A stretch of DNA of 39,787 nt. It comes from Acidobacteriota bacterium. GTDB lineage: Bacteria; Acidobacteriota; Terriglobia; Terriglobales; Acidobacteriaceae. Below, in pieces: positions 25,651 to 34,866 of the stretch; positions within the stretch are counted from its first letter, which is position 1, and the number at the start of each line of letters is the position of its first letter. Where the stretch lies: contig JAGWSG010000218.1 of NCBI GenBank assembly GCA_028876335.1, forward strand, positions 1 to 39,787. Direction: 5' to 3'. Below the pieces are notes generated by a model. The model was given only the letters and a program-made list of their open reading frames with translations. It was not told the DNA's origin and ran no database searches. Position numbers and translations under genes: made by a program.

Positions 25651-27447
25651 GTGGGTATTCAGAATCCAGCGCCCACTTCCACGCGCAGAGCCATTCGCCA
25701 GCGCTGGGTTGAAGAAACCCCGGACCCGGAAAAATCAGCTGCTCTTGCGAAGACCGCTAAGTTGCCACTCGTCCTTGCCGAACTTCTGGTTGCCCGTGGC
25801 ATAACGCTTCCTGAACAGGCATTCGCCTATCTGAATCCCGACATGGAGCAGTTGCACGATCCACTGCGCATCCTCGGGATGTCGGCAGCCGTCGAGCGCG
25901 TCGAGCAGGCAATCGCTGCCCGGGAACTGATCCTTCTCTACGGCGATTACGACGTGGACGGCACCACCGCAGTAGTGCTGCTGAAGACGGCCATCGAGAT
26001 GCTGGGCGGCAATGTACGTTTCCATGTACCGCATCGTCTGCGCGAGGGCTACGGCCTGCAGTCAAGTGTCCTGGAAGAGGAATTCAACGAAGGTGTGCGG
26101 CTGGTGATTACGGTCGACACCGGTATGCGGGCCTTTGCCGAAGCGGAGACAGCGCGCCGGCTGGGACTCGACCTCATCATCACGGACCATCACCTGCCCG
26201 ATGCGCATGAAGCTGTCCCTGATGCGCTCGCCATTCTCAATCCAAATCAGCATGGCTGCGCGTATCCTGAGAAATCGCTCTGCGGCGCGGCCATTGCATT
26301 CAAACTTGCCCAGGCACTGCTTGAACGGCGAGATGCCGATCGCACGCGCAAGAAGATACTGCCCAGCTTTTTAAAGATGACGGCGATTGCAACCATCGCC
26401 GATGCCGTTCCGCTCAAAGGCGAGAATCGTACAATTGCCGCTCTTGGCTTGCGCGAACTCAGCCGTCCGGTCGGTACTGGTCTGCGCGAATTGTTTGCCG
26501 TCGCAAAACTTGATCCTGCCTCCAAACCCATCACCGGATTTGACGTCGCGTTTCGACTTGCGCCCCGCATCAATGCTGCCGGCCGCATGGATGTGGCTGG
26601 AGAAGTCATTGAGCTCTTCACCACGCGCGAGACTGCACGGGCACGCGAGCTGGCGCAGAAACTTGAACGCCTGAATCGCGAGCGGCGCGACACAGAAGCC
26701 TTCGCCCTGCGCACGATTGAAGAGCGGCTCGAAACCGATGCTGCACTCGCCACCGAACCACTGCTGGTGGTCGACGGCGAAGGTTGGCATCGCGGTGTCA
26801 TCGGCATTCTTGCCTCACGCGTGGTGGAACGCACGGCCAAGCCCGCTCTTGTGGTGAGCGTGGAAGACGGCGTTGCCCACGGGTCCGGGCGCTCCGTTGA
26901 CGGTTTTCACTTGCTCAATGCGATTGAAAGTTGCTCCGACATCTTCACCCGTTTCGGTGGCCACGCCTTCGCGGTGGGCTTCGCTTTGCCGGCTGATCAG
27001 CTGCCCGCGTTAAAGCAACGTCTCAGCGCATACGCCGCAGAACACCTGGCTGCACGCGAACCCGAGAGCATCTTGCATATTCACGCTGAGCTCCCTCTCG
27101 ACCGCATCACTGCGGTGCTCGCCGGTTGGTTGCGCAGGCTGGAACCGCTCGGCCACGGCAACCCTGAACCCACATTTGTCGCCCGCAATGTGCGCATGAT
27201 TGCTCCAGTTCGACTGATGAAAGAGCGTCATATCCGCCTTGAACTCTCGCAGCAGCCAAAAGATTCAGCCACATTTTCCGGTCACGCCATCAAAGCTGTT
27301 GGATGGAATATGGCATGGACGGCAGAGTGCCTCAACCTGCGAGAAGGTAGCCAGATTGATATTGCGTACAGATTGCGCGAGAACGATCATCCCGAATTCG
27401 GCGGCCTTGAGATTGAGATTGCCGGCCTGCGCATGCACGAAGACTGA
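25651..27447 (+). CDS. recJ: Single-stranded-DNA-specific exonuclease RecJ
   Basis: RecJ degrades single-stranded DNA 5' to 3' in recombination and mismatch repair. The 598-aa length fits. DHH-family motifs are visible: YGDYDVDGTT (about residue 99), TVDTG, the name-giving TDHH (about residue 180), then IADAVPLKGENR. The linking helix and the DHHA1/OB-type C-terminal part include GSGRSVDGFHLL, RFGGHAFAVGFA and LGHGNPEPTF. The start is GTG 25651, 5 bp after the acidic gene; residues 1-20 are not conserved, so a later start is possible. Confidence 0.95.
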   Translation: MGIQNPAPTSTRRAIRQRWVEETPDPEKSAALAKTAKLPLVLAELLVARGITLPEQAFAYLNPDMEQLHDPLRILGMSAAVERVEQAIAARELILLYGDYDVDGTTAVVLLKTAIEMLGGNVRFHVPHRLREGYGLQSSVLEEEFNEGVRLVITVDTGMRAFAEAETARRLGLDLIITDHHLPDAHEAVPDALAILNPNQHGCAYPEKSLCGAAIAFKLAQALLERRDADRTRKKILPSFLKMTAIATIADAVPLKGENRTIAALGLRELSRPVGTGLRELFAVAKLDPASKPITGFDVAFRLAPRINAAGRMDVAGEVIELFTTRETARARELAQKLERLNRERRDTEAFALRTIEERLETDAALATEPLLVVDGEGWHRGVIGILASRVVERTAKPALVVSVEDGVAHGSGRSVDGFHLLNAIESCSDIFTRFGGHAFAVGFALPADQLPALKQRLSAYAAEHLAAREPESILHIHAELPLDRITAVLAGWLRRLEPLGHGNPEPTFVARNVRMIAPVRLMKERHIRLELSQQPKDSATFSGHAIKAVGWNMAWTAECLNLREGSQIDIAYRLRENDHPEFGGLEIEIAGLRMHED

Positions 27448-27458
27448 GTCTATCCCGC

Positions 27459-27490
27459 AAAAAAAGGCCCGCGTATGAGCGCGAGCCCTT
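27459..27490 (-). terminator. Intrinsic terminator of the WXXGXW gene
   Basis: Read on the minus strand, GGCTCGCG (27487-27480), a 6-nt loop and CGCGGGCC (27473-27466) form an 8-bp stem with one T-G pair, followed by seven T. It lies 20 bp past the stop of the minus-strand gene. In the other direction it may also slow recJ transcription, but without a T-run. Confidence 0.85.
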
Positions 27491-27509
27491 TCCAGTGATA
27501 AACCTTTCG

Positions 27510-28550
27510 TTAGCGAGGTCGCCCACCACCGCGCGGTCCGCGCGGCTCCGGATGCGATTGCGGTCGTGGCTGCTCACGCATTTGCTGCCGCGGTTGCTCG
27601 CGCATCTGTGGCATTGGTCGTTGCTCATAGCGTGGGTTTGCGCGCGGTTCAGGGCGCGGTGGCCTCATCTCCTGCTGAGGGTGCTGCTGATACTGCGTGT
27701 TCGGCCGTGGCTGCGTGCGCTGCTGCGGCATTGGACGATTCTGGAAGTTCGGCCGTTGCTGCATATTCCGCTGATTCATTTGCGGACGACCGTTGTACGT
27801 ACTCCGCGGAGCCTGCCGCATCGTGTTATTCGGCGACTGGTGCATATTCCGTGGACCCATCATCGGGCGCTCAACCGCCACCCGGTCGGGCCGTCCATGG
27901 TTGTTGTTAAAGTATGCCTGGCGGTCGCTCCGTGCAGCTTCCACATGCTGCGTCTGGAACGACGTACGCCCCATATGCCGCTCGCGCATAACCATACGGT
28001 CGCGTGCTGTCGGCGCATGCATAATTCCTCCGCGCCCACCGTTATAGGAAACGCGCCGTACATTCTCGATGGTGTGCGTCCGGATGATGGTCCGGTCGAT
28101 ATAGGTGTTGTGAATGTACACATTGTTCACGCGCATCACAGCAGTGTTGTAGTAGAAAGCATTACCGCGCCATCCACCGCCGATGAAGCCTATACCCATG
28201 TAGCCAAACCCATAGTTAATGCCGCCGTAGTAACCGACATTGCTAGCCCAGTAACCGGGATGCCAGACATAGAAGCCCGTGGACCAGCCCCAGTAACCAG
28301 GTGTCCAAAGCGCACCAATATACGGCGCCGGCACCCAGGCGCCCGGCACCCAGTAGTAGCCGTCTGGACCGTATGCCCAATACCCTGGCGTCCACATCCA
28401 GCCCGGCTCAGGACACGGAGGCTGCACATACACCGGCAATGGAGGCGGAGCGAAAGAGACGCTGATTAAGACACCTGCTGAAGATGTCGCAGGAATTGCG
28501 CAAAGCGCAAGTGCAAGAAAAAGAATCCGCATGGAACGAAAGAATTTCAA
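27510..28550 (-). CDS. Secreted WXXGXW-repeat protein with Gln/Asn/Pro/Arg-rich tail
   Basis: This 346-aa protein starts with a signal peptide (ILFLALALCAIPATSSAG). Next comes an aromatic repeat region with about five copies of the WxPGYW type (WMWTPGYWAYG, YYWVPGAWVP, LWTPGYWGW, VWHPGYWA), the WXXGXW family pattern. A Gly/Tyr-rich turn and the segment AVMRVNNVYIHNTYIDRTII follow. From about residue 175 on the chain is low-complexity (Arg, Gln, Asn, Pro, Met) with repeated MREQPR units. It is probably cell-surface or periplasmic; function is unknown. The start is TTG 28550, supported by AAGGAGG; the in-frame ATG at 28532 has no site. Confidence 0.85.
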   Translation of the reverse strand: MKFFRSMRILFLALALCAIPATSSAGVLISVSFAPPPLPVYVQPPCPEPGWMWTPGYWAYGPDGYYWVPGAWVPAPYIGALWTPGYWGWSTGFYVWHPGYWASNVGYYGGINYGFGYMGIGFIGGGWRGNAFYYNTAVMRVNNVYIHNTYIDRTIIRTHTIENVRRVSYNGGRGGIMHAPTARDRMVMRERHMGRTSFQTQHVEAARSDRQAYFNNNHGRPDRVAVERPMMGPRNMHQSPNNTMRQAPRSTYNGRPQMNQRNMQQRPNFQNRPMPQQRTQPRPNTQYQQHPQQEMRPPRPEPRANPRYEQRPMPQMREQPRQQMREQPRPQSHPEPRGPRGGGRPR

Positions 28551-28573
28551 GGGGGAACCTCCTTACCTGAAGC

Positions 28574-28608
28574 CTGCCGGTCATTCTGGTTTTAAACATT
28601 GCCGGCAG
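28574..28608 (-). promoter_or_regulatory. Hairpin in the leader of the WXXGXW gene
   Basis: CTGCCGG (28602-28608 on the minus strand) pairs with CCGGCAG (28574-28580) around 21 nt, just 13 nt before the AAGGAGG ribosome site. It could affect translation or message stability. The rest of the 231-bp gap shows no gene. Confidence 0.35.
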
Positions 28609-28781
28609 CGATGTGGCCTCAACGACTACATCCGTTGGAACCCCCTCCGGAGCCATAAGTTGCACTCCAGGCCTGACCAAAGTGATACCCCCAGCCAATA
28701 TGAGCGCAAATGGCTGAATCAGCACGGGTAGCTAACCTTCCGCGCGAGGCGCTTTGAAGCAGTTTTGCATCAGAACTGGTG

Positions 28782-29738
28782 CTAATAGCGAAGGCTGAGA
28801 CCCATGCCAAAGACTGAGCGCGCCTTCAAATTAACCGGCACCAAAACATAGGGTGGATTGGCCACTCCCGTAGGTACGGCAGTTGTGCCAATGGTGCCGG
28901 CAACCTGTCCTATGCCAACGTCGAATGCGAAATGCGGATTCTCTTTTTGGGTAATGCGAATCGCATAGTCAAGCGTGGTGGGCAAGTGCGCTCGGCTTCC
29001 CGGCGGATACATCACAGCATCGAGATTCTTCGAGGTTGGCGGCTCCTGCGTAAAGCCAGCTGCCGGAACGATTGCGGTATGAAAGGGGCCGGGCAGCGGA
29101 AATCCAACCCCGCCAAAGAGTCGTCCGCCAAATCGCGTCGCCTGCCCGCCAATACCGTAAATGGATGCGTTTGTGAACTTGATCCCAAAGTTCAGCAGCA
29201 GCGGCAGTGGCGGATGCAGCCACGTCTTGGTAAGTACAGCGTAGACATCTTCGTTGGTGTAGGACTTCAGCGATCCAGTGAACGACTCATCCAGCGCGCC
29301 CGTCACAAATTTGTCACCGGTACGCACCACAAATCCTGCCGCCAATCCGGGGCTCAGTGGGCCAAACTGTCCATCCTTCAGGACCACCGCCTTGCCATGA
29401 ACGATATTCATCCCGGCAAAGTGCCAGAGCCCACTGAACAAAGGGTCGTTCCCGGTGGTATGAACGCTGCGCGTATAGCCGAGTTCCGCGCGATTGGCAA
29501 AACCCTCCGTGATGCTGAAGGTGTGAATGTTACCGATCACTTTGGAAGCATTAACGAAGTGATATCCCACAGCAGGGTTTGAGAAGAACCTTCCCTTTGC
29601 GGACTGAACAACGTAAGCGGTGGGCGTGATGAAGCCGCCGGTTTGCCCTTCGAGTGTCAGATTCTGTCCATAGGAAGACGCCGCAGCCAATAGAGCTGCA
29701 AGAACAAAGAACGCGCCAAAACAGGGGAGTTCGCGCAT
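28782..29738 (-). CDS. Putative outer-membrane beta-barrel protein (DUF3034-like)
   Basis: This 318-aa exported protein has a signal peptide (FGAFFVLAALLAAASSYGQ). The mature part begins LTLEGQTGGFITPTAYVV, which resembles DUF3034 proteins, and the rest alternates short strands with Gly and aromatic residues, ending in a C-terminal Tyr (MGLSLRY) as in outer-membrane barrels. Function is unknown. AAGGAG about 9 nt before ATG 29738 fixes the start; 14 upstream codons are non-native. It precedes the WXXGXW gene on the same strand by 231 bp; whether they form one unit is open. Confidence 0.75.
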   Translation of the reverse strand: MRELPCFGAFFVLAALLAAASSYGQNLTLEGQTGGFITPTAYVVQSAKGRFFSNPAVGYHFVNASKVIGNIHTFSITEGFANRAELGYTRSVHTTGNDPLFSGLWHFAGMNIVHGKAVVLKDGQFGPLSPGLAAGFVVRTGDKFVTGALDESFTGSLKSYTNEDVYAVLTKTWLHPPLPLLLNFGIKFTNASIYGIGGQATRFGGRLFGGVGFPLPGPFHTAIVPAAGFTQEPPTSKNLDAVMYPPGSRAHLPTTLDYAIRITQKENPHFAFDVGIGQVAGTIGTTAVPTGVANPPYVLVPVNLKARSVFGMGLSLRY

Positions 29739-29863
29739 ATCTGTGTGCTCCTTTTTTCCAGCCCCAACCGAGACCAGCACTACTGGAACTCACGTTTGTA
29801 CCACAGGTAATATCCATGCGTCTCCTGTCTTTTCCATGTCGGACGGAATGGTAGACTCTCGCC

Positions 29864-30532
29864 ATGCCGCGCGGATTATTCATCACGCTTGAAGGGCTCG
29901 ACGGATCGGGCAAGACTACGCAGCTCCAGCGACTCGCCGCGTGGATGCAAAAGCGCGGAATGGACCCCGTAATAACGCGCCAGCCCGGCGGAACGGCGAC
30001 TGGAGATCGTATTCGCGCACTTCTGCTGGATGCGGGTTCCACTCCCATTGCGCCCATGGCGGAATTGGCTCTTATGTTTGCCGACAGGGCTCAGGCCATT
30101 CAGGAAGTGATTGAGCCCGCACTCGCTGCTGGAAAGACGGTCGTCTGCGATCGCTTTACGGATTCGACCGAGGCCTACCAGGGAGGTGGCCGCCAACTCG
30201 GCTCCGAAGTCGTCACCCAGATGCACACTCTCATCTGCGGCGAGCTGAAGCCGGACCTGACGTTGCTCTTGCTGCCATCCTTGGAAGCAAGTCTTGCGCG
30301 CGCACGTCGGCGCAACGACCGCACCACCCAGGAAACCGGCACAAATGAAAGCCGCTTTGAACAGGAGAAAAAAGACTTCTACAAACGGGTATGGCAAAAG
30401 TACCGCGAGATTGCTGAACGTGAGCCAGAGCGCGTCATACTGATCGAGGGCAACTTGACCATCGACGAAGCCCACGAACAAATCATCGAAGCCGTCTCAG
30501 AACGGATGATGGCATTGCGCGCGAAGTCCTGA
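29864..30532 (+). CDS. tmk: Thymidylate kinase
   Basis: Tmk phosphorylates dTMP to dTDP in DNA precursor synthesis. The 222-aa protein shows the P-loop in LEGLDGSGKTTQ (about residues 9-20), a TRQPGGT motif in place of the usual TREPGGT, DRFTDSTEAYQGGGR, and a lid region near SLARARRRND. There is no Shine-Dalgarno before the ATG; TAGACT lies 6 nt upstream, so the mRNA may be leaderless. The Arg-Gln-Pro change at the usual Arg-Glu-Pro site is noteworthy because the Glu contacts magnesium through water in some homologues. Confidence 0.95.
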   Translation: MPRGLFITLEGLDGSGKTTQLQRLAAWMQKRGMDPVITRQPGGTATGDRIRALLLDAGSTPIAPMAELALMFADRAQAIQEVIEPALAAGKTVVCDRFTDSTEAYQGGGRQLGSEVVTQMHTLICGELKPDLTLLLLPSLEASLARARRRNDRTTQETGTNESRFEQEKKDFYKRVWQKYREIAEREPERVILIEGNLTIDEAHEQIIEAVSERMMALRAKS

Positions 30533-30660
30533 TCTTAACCGGATCCCCTGGCAAATCCGCTATTTGGTAAAACTATCCTTCATTCATTTCATTCCCGGGT
30601 GTTTCTACCTCATTCAGGCCACAATGGCTGAGGGTGTGGCACAATCTAAATAGAAAGCAT

Positions 30661-31065
30661 ATGAAAGCGGCACATCGGCAAAAAGGCGCACTGGTATGGC
30701 TTGCGATTCTCACCATCGCGGCTGTGGGTGTGGTGCGCGCCGAAAGTGGCTGGTCCAACCAGACGCCTTATACGCAGTCAATGTTGCGCTTCCTTGCCGC
30801 GCACCCTGAAGGTGAAACGCTGGCGGCCGGAATGCCTGCCCTGCTTGAGCACTGGTCCGGGGGCACACTGTCCCACTCGGCTAGACGCTCCACTCTCGGC
30901 GCCCAGTCCGGTGTCTTTCTCTTTATGCTGCCGGTTGTCTTCGTGGGGCTGGCAACACCTTTCAGTCTGTCCTCGGCAATCGGCTTGAGAACAGATCATC
31001 GAATACCGGCATCCGCTCCTTTCTTCTCCTGCTACAAGCGGCCACCACCCTCTCTGCGGGCCTGA
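30661..31065 (+). CDS. Small membrane protein of unknown function upstream of secA
   Basis: This 134-aa protein has two hydrophobic segments, LVWLAILTIAAVGVVRA near the N-terminus (signal anchor or signal peptide) and GVFLFMLPVVFVGLATPF at about residues 85-102, with a basic tail of about 30 residues. No family is recognised. The first segment, with Ala-Glu after VVRA, could be a cleaved signal. The ribosome site is weak (AGAAAG). It may be the acidobacterial counterpart of small genes often found beside secA. Codon use matches its neighbours, so it is probably real. Confidence 0.55.
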   Translation: MKAAHRQKGALVWLAILTIAAVGVVRAESGWSNQTPYTQSMLRFLAAHPEGETLAAGMPALLEHWSGGTLSHSARRSTLGAQSGVFLFMLPVVFVGLATPFSLSSAIGLRTDHRIPASAPFFSCYKRPPPSLRA

Positions 31066-31206
31066 TTCCTCCGCAAGCGCGGCAGCTCACCCGGTATATC
31101 CGCACTCTGCTTCCGCACGTTTGCGTCAGGGGAATCTCTCCTTTGCCCGCGCAGCGCCCGCAGGACCTGCACATTGCAAACCCTTCACCCATAGTCGGAG
31201 ATTCAC

Positions 31207-34188
31207 GTGTTTCTCGATAAAGCATTCACAAAAGTATTCGGAACGGCCAATGACCGCGTCATCAAGCGCCTGGTCCCAAAAATTGCAGCCATCAACGTAC
31301 TTGAACCTGAGATGAAGCAGCTCTCTGATGACGAGCTCAGGGCCAAAACTGCAGAGTTTCGCCAGCGCATCGCCGCGAGGCTTGAAGGTCTTACGGACAA
31401 GGAAGAAATCAAGAAGGCTGAGAGTGCTGCGCTCGACGAAATTCTCCCTGAAGCCTTCGCCGTCGTCCGCGAAGCAGGCTGGCGCCGACTCAAGATGCGC
31501 CACTTTGACGTCCAGCTGATCGGCGGCATGGTGCTGCACTCCGGCAAGATTGCGGAAATGAAAACGGGCGAAGGCAAAACGCTGGTCGCCACACTAGCCT
31601 GTTATTTGAACGCACTTGCCGGCCACGGCGTGCACGTCGTCACCGTAAATGACTATCTGGCCAAGCGCGACGCCGAGTGGATGGGCAAAATCTACGAGTT
31701 CCTCGGACTCACCGTCGGCGTCATCGTGCATGACCTGAGCGACGAAGAGCGCCGCGCCGCCTATGGTGCCGACATCACCTACGGCACCAACAACGAATTC
31801 GGTTTCGACTACCTGCGCGACAACATGAAGTTTGACATCAAGGACTGCGTGCAGCGCGGGCACTACTACTGCATCGTCGACGAAGTCGACTCCATCCTCA
31901 TCGACGAAGCGCGTACCCCCCTCATCATTTCTGGCCCCACAGACCAGACAACGGACAAGTACGAGCGCGTACGCAAGATCATTCCTCAACTTGAGCTCGG
32001 CGAAGAAATTGAAGAGTTCGAACGCAAGACTTTCACCGGCGACTACGTCGTCGACGAAAAGCACCGCACCATCGGCGTCACGGATGAGGGCTGGGTCACG
32101 ATCGAGAAGGCGCTTGGCATCGACAACATTGCTGACGCGGAAAACTGGGACCTGAAGCACTACGTGGAAACCGCCATCAAGGCACACGCTCTCTACAAAC
32201 GCGACGTGGACTATGTGGTGAAGGATGGTAAGGACGGCAAGGAAGTCATCATCGTGGACACCTTCACGGGCCGCCTGATGCCCGGCCGCCGCTGGTCCGA
32301 TGGTCTGCACCAGTCCATTGAAGCCAAGGAAGGCGTGAAGATCCGCAAGGAAGACCAGACCCTGGCAACCATCACCTTCCAGAATTACTTCCGCCTCTAT
32401 CAGAAGCTGAGCGGTATGACCGGAACCGCGGAAACAGAAGCCGCTGAATTCGGCGACATTTACAAGCTCGACATCGTCGTCATCCCCACAAACAAGCCGC
32501 TGCTGCGCGTTGAAAATTCCGACATCGTATTCCGCACGGCCAAGGAAAAATACGTTGCAGTCGCAGAAGAAATTGCGCAACTGCATGCCAACAACCAGCC
32601 GGTACTGGTGGGCACCACGTCGATTGAAAAGTCCGAGCTGCTCTCTGGCATTCTGCAACGTAAGGGCGTAAAGCATGTGGTGCTCAATGCCAAACAGCAC
32701 GAGCGTGAAGCCGAATTTGTGGCGCAGGCCGGCAAAACCGGCATGGTCACCATCGCCACCAACATGGCCGGCCGCGGTACTGACATTCTGCTGGGCGGCA
32801 ACGCGGACTTCCTCACCCGCCAGGAACTGGTAAAGAAAGGAAAGGCGCGCGCCATCAGTGCCAACGAGGGCGCCATCAACCCACTCGCTCCTGAAGGCTT
32901 CATGCGCTTCTACTACTCGGGCCAGGAATTCGAAGTCTCACTGTCTGACTGGGCGGAAGTCAACCAGGTGCACGCGGAAGCTGCGCGCATCGAGCACGAA
33001 AAGGTGATCGAAGCAGGCGGTCTCTTCATCCTCGGCACTGAGCGGCACGAATCTCGGCGCATCGACAATCAGTTGCGTGGCCGTGCTGGCCGTCAGGGTG
33101 ATCCCGGAGCTTCGCGTTTTTATCTCTCGCTCGAAGACGACCTGATGCGCATCTTCGCCAAGCAGTGGGTCTCCACACTACTTGAAAAGCTTGGTATGGA
33201 AGAAGGCGTCCCCATTGAGTCGCGCATGATTTCCAAGCGCATCGAAGGAGCGCAGAAAGCAGTGGAAGCGCAGAACTTTGAAAGCCGAAAACATTTGCTT
33301 GAGTACGACGATGTGATGAACAAGCAGCGCGAGGCTGTCTATGGTCTGCGACGTCAGTTGCTCGAGGGCGTCGAGCAACGCGAACTGATTCTGGATGACT
33401 ACGTGGGCGGCATTCTGAGCTCGCTTCTTGACGAGTTCGCCCCCGAAGATAAGCATCCCGAGCAATGGAACATTAAAGGGCTCGATGAGCGTCTTGTGGA
33501 TCACTTCGGTTTCACGCTTACGGGCTCAGGCATTGAGCCGCTGGAGCTCTCCCGTCACGAACTGGGTGACAGCATCTTCGAGAAGTTACAGGAACACTAT
33601 CAGCTGAAAGAGCAGATTCTTGGCGCGGAAACCATGCGCTACCACGAGCGTATGGTCATGCTCAGCGTCATCGACGGTCTGTGGAAGGACCACCTGCTCT
33701 CCATGGACCACCTGAAGGAAGGCATCGGCCTGCGCGGTTACGCACAACAGGACCCGCTCGTCGCCTACAAGAAGGAATCGTTCGATCTCTTCGAAGCCAT
33801 GATGCAGCGCTTTCAGGAAGACACTGCGCGCTTCCTCTTCCGCATGCAGATTATCGGACCCGATGGCCAGCCCATCGGCGCGCCGCCTCAGGCGCGCAAG
33901 GAAGTGCCCACTGCGCCGCCGGTTTCCAGCGCTGAATTGGCCTACGGGGCGGAAGACGCACCCCGCGAGATCGGTATTCCTGTGCGCCAGGCCTCAACCA
34001 CCATTGATGCCCTGGAAAGAGAGTTCGCCCGCAAGAAGCAGAAGGAACTGGCCGTGGCCACCCGCGCCGGCGCGGGTGAAGCCAGCGAACCTGTGCAGCG
34101 CCGAACCGGTGACAAGGTTGGCCGCAACGATCCCTGCCCTTGCGGCTCGGGAAAGAAATACAAGAAGTGCCACGGCGCAGAAGCCTAG
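31207..34188 (+). CDS. secA: Preprotein translocase ATPase SecA
   Basis: SecA drives protein export through SecYEG using ATP. The 993-aa protein contains Walker A in MKTGEGKTL (about residue 118), [28 protein letters not shown], Walker B and DEAD-like box [12 protein letters not shown] (about residue 225), the motor-domain stretches MAGRGTDI and [11 protein letters not shown], and the scaffold/wing region. The C-terminus is a zinc-binding SEC-C motif ([18 protein letters not shown]), which links SecA to SecB and ribosomes. The start is GTG 31207 with CGGAG 7 nt upstream. A 12-bp hairpin follows the stop. Confidence 0.98.
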   Translation: MFLDKAFTKVFGTANDRVIKRLVPKIAAINVLEPEMKQLSDDELRAKTAEFRQRIAARLEGLTDKEEIKKAESAALDEILPEAFAVVREAGWRRLKMRHFDVQLIGGMVLHSGKIAEMKTGEGKTLVATLACYLNALAGHGVHVVTVNDYLAKRDAEWMGKIYEFLGLTVGVIVHDLSDEERRAAYGADITYGTNNEFGFDYLRDNMKFDIKDCVQRGHYYCIVDEVDSILIDEARTPLIISGPTDQTTDKYERVRKIIPQLELGEEIEEFERKTFTGDYVVDEKHRTIGVTDEGWVTIEKALGIDNIADAENWDLKHYVETAIKAHALYKRDVDYVVKDGKDGKEVIIVDTFTGRLMPGRRWSDGLHQSIEAKEGVKIRKEDQTLATITFQNYFRLYQKLSGMTGTAETEAAEFGDIYKLDIVVIPTNKPLLRVENSDIVFRTAKEKYVAVAEEIAQLHANNQPVLVGTTSIEKSELLSGILQRKGVKHVVLNAKQHEREAEFVAQAGKTGMVTIATNMAGRGTDILLGGNADFLTRQELVKKGKARAISANEGAINPLAPEGFMRFYYSGQEFEVSLSDWAEVNQVHAEAARIEHEKVIEAGGLFILGTERHESRRIDNQLRGRAGRQGDPGASRFYLSLEDDLMRIFAKQWVSTLLEKLGMEEGVPIESRMISKRIEGAQKAVEAQNFESRKHLLEYDDVMNKQREAVYGLRRQLLEGVEQRELILDDYVGGILSSLLDEFAPEDKHPEQWNIKGLDERLVDHFGFTLTGSGIEPLELSRHELGDSIFEKLQEHYQLKEQILGAETMRYHERMVMLSVIDGLWKDHLLSMDHLKEGIGLRGYAQQDPLVAYKKESFDLFEAMMQRFQEDTARFLFRMQIIGPDGQPIGAPPQARKEVPTAPPVSSAELAYGAEDAPREIGIPVRQASTTIDALEREFARKKQKELAVATRAGAGEASEPVQRRTGDKVGRNDPCPCGSGKKYKKCHGAEA

Positions 34189-34194
34189 TGTGTT

Positions 34195-34223
34195 GGGCGA
34201 GTTCGCAACACGCGAACTCGCCC
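34195..34223 (+). terminator. Strong hairpin after secA
   Basis: GGGCGAGTTCGC (34195-34206) and GCGAACTCGCCC (34212-34223) form a perfect 12-bp stem with a 5-nt loop, 7 bp after the secA stop. Only a mixed stretch (GCACTTCTGTT) follows, so termination may be partial; the hairpin also lies 38 bp beyond the stop of the converging CYTH gene. Confidence 0.65.
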
Positions 34224-34260
34224 GCACTTCTGTTCAGCGCATCAATGAGTGCGATAGTTC

Positions 34261-34845
34261 TCAGGAGTGCGCCGGAATCGCGCTCACTGCCGCAAAAGTC
34301 AAATCCGTCGCGTCTGAGTGATTCTGCTCGCGCCACAGATCAAAGAGCCGCCCATAGCTGAGCGTCAGATACTGCGCGGAATCTACACCTAGCTTTGCCG
34401 CGGTGCTGTCAATCCAATCCGGAGTACCTTCGAGCTCCGCAAAGTTCCCGATGGGCGTCTCGTCCACCACGCAATGCCCTTCTCCGTCGCTCCACTCGCC
34501 GCGCCACTTCTCATAACGAAACGCAGCAACCAGTCCCAGCGATAGGAAAACCTGCGCCAGTACTTCACCATCGGCCACTTCCGTCTCCGTCTCAATGCGA
34601 TGCTTGTGCTTGTCTTCTCCGGGTCCCGCATCAGGCAGACGCTTGTGCGTGACCGTCCAGCGATTTCCGTATTGCCGGATGCGCAGGATTTCCGTACGCG
34701 CGCGCATGCGCCGGTCGGGCGTGTCGTAGAGCACGTTGCTTTCAAATGTGCGCGGAGTTTCTAAAGTGAAGCCAGCGGCGCGCAACTTGCTCTCCAGCGC
34801 TGCCAGATCGTCTACGCGAAATTTGATTTCGTGTTCAATCGCCAT
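34261..34845 (-). CDS. CYTH-domain protein (class IV adenylate cyclase/thiamine triphosphatase-like)
   Basis: This 194-aa protein has the CYTH fold, whose members hydrolyse or cyclise triphosphates. The signature ExExK reads E-H-E-I-K at residues 4-8 (MAIEHEIKFRV). Typical later stretches are LYDTPDRRMRARTEILRIR, WTVTHKRLPD, HRIETETEV and GHCVVDETPIGNFAELEG. The acidic and basic residues lining the tunnel are present. The actual substrate (ATP, thiamine triphosphate or polyphosphate) cannot be told. ATG 34845 was chosen because the family starts there. TATACT lies 11 nt upstream and there is no ribosome site. It is divergent from the threonylcarbamoyl-AMP synthase gene. Confidence 0.88.
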   Translation of the reverse strand: MAIEHEIKFRVDDLAALESKLRAAGFTLETPRTFESNVLYDTPDRRMRARTEILRIRQYGNRWTVTHKRLPDAGPGEDKHKHRIETETEVADGEVLAQVFLSLGLVAAFRYEKWRGEWSDGEGHCVVDETPIGNFAELEGTPDWIDSTAAKLGVDSAQYLTLSYGRLFDLWREQNHSDATDLTFAAVSAIPAHS

Positions 34846-34866
34846 CGGTAGCAAGGAGTATACGGC

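Noticed and set aside
28619-28810. A short minus-strand frame (AHIGWGYHFGQAWSATYG) before the WXXGXW gene as a decayed gene
   Set aside because: It overlaps the stop of the upstream barrel gene, is only 63 codons and has no ribosome site; the Gly/Tyr content is suggestive but not enough.
31594-32700. A 368-codon minus-strand frame opposite secA
   Set aside because: It is a Val/Asp-rich mirror of the secA reading frame with no recognisable domain.
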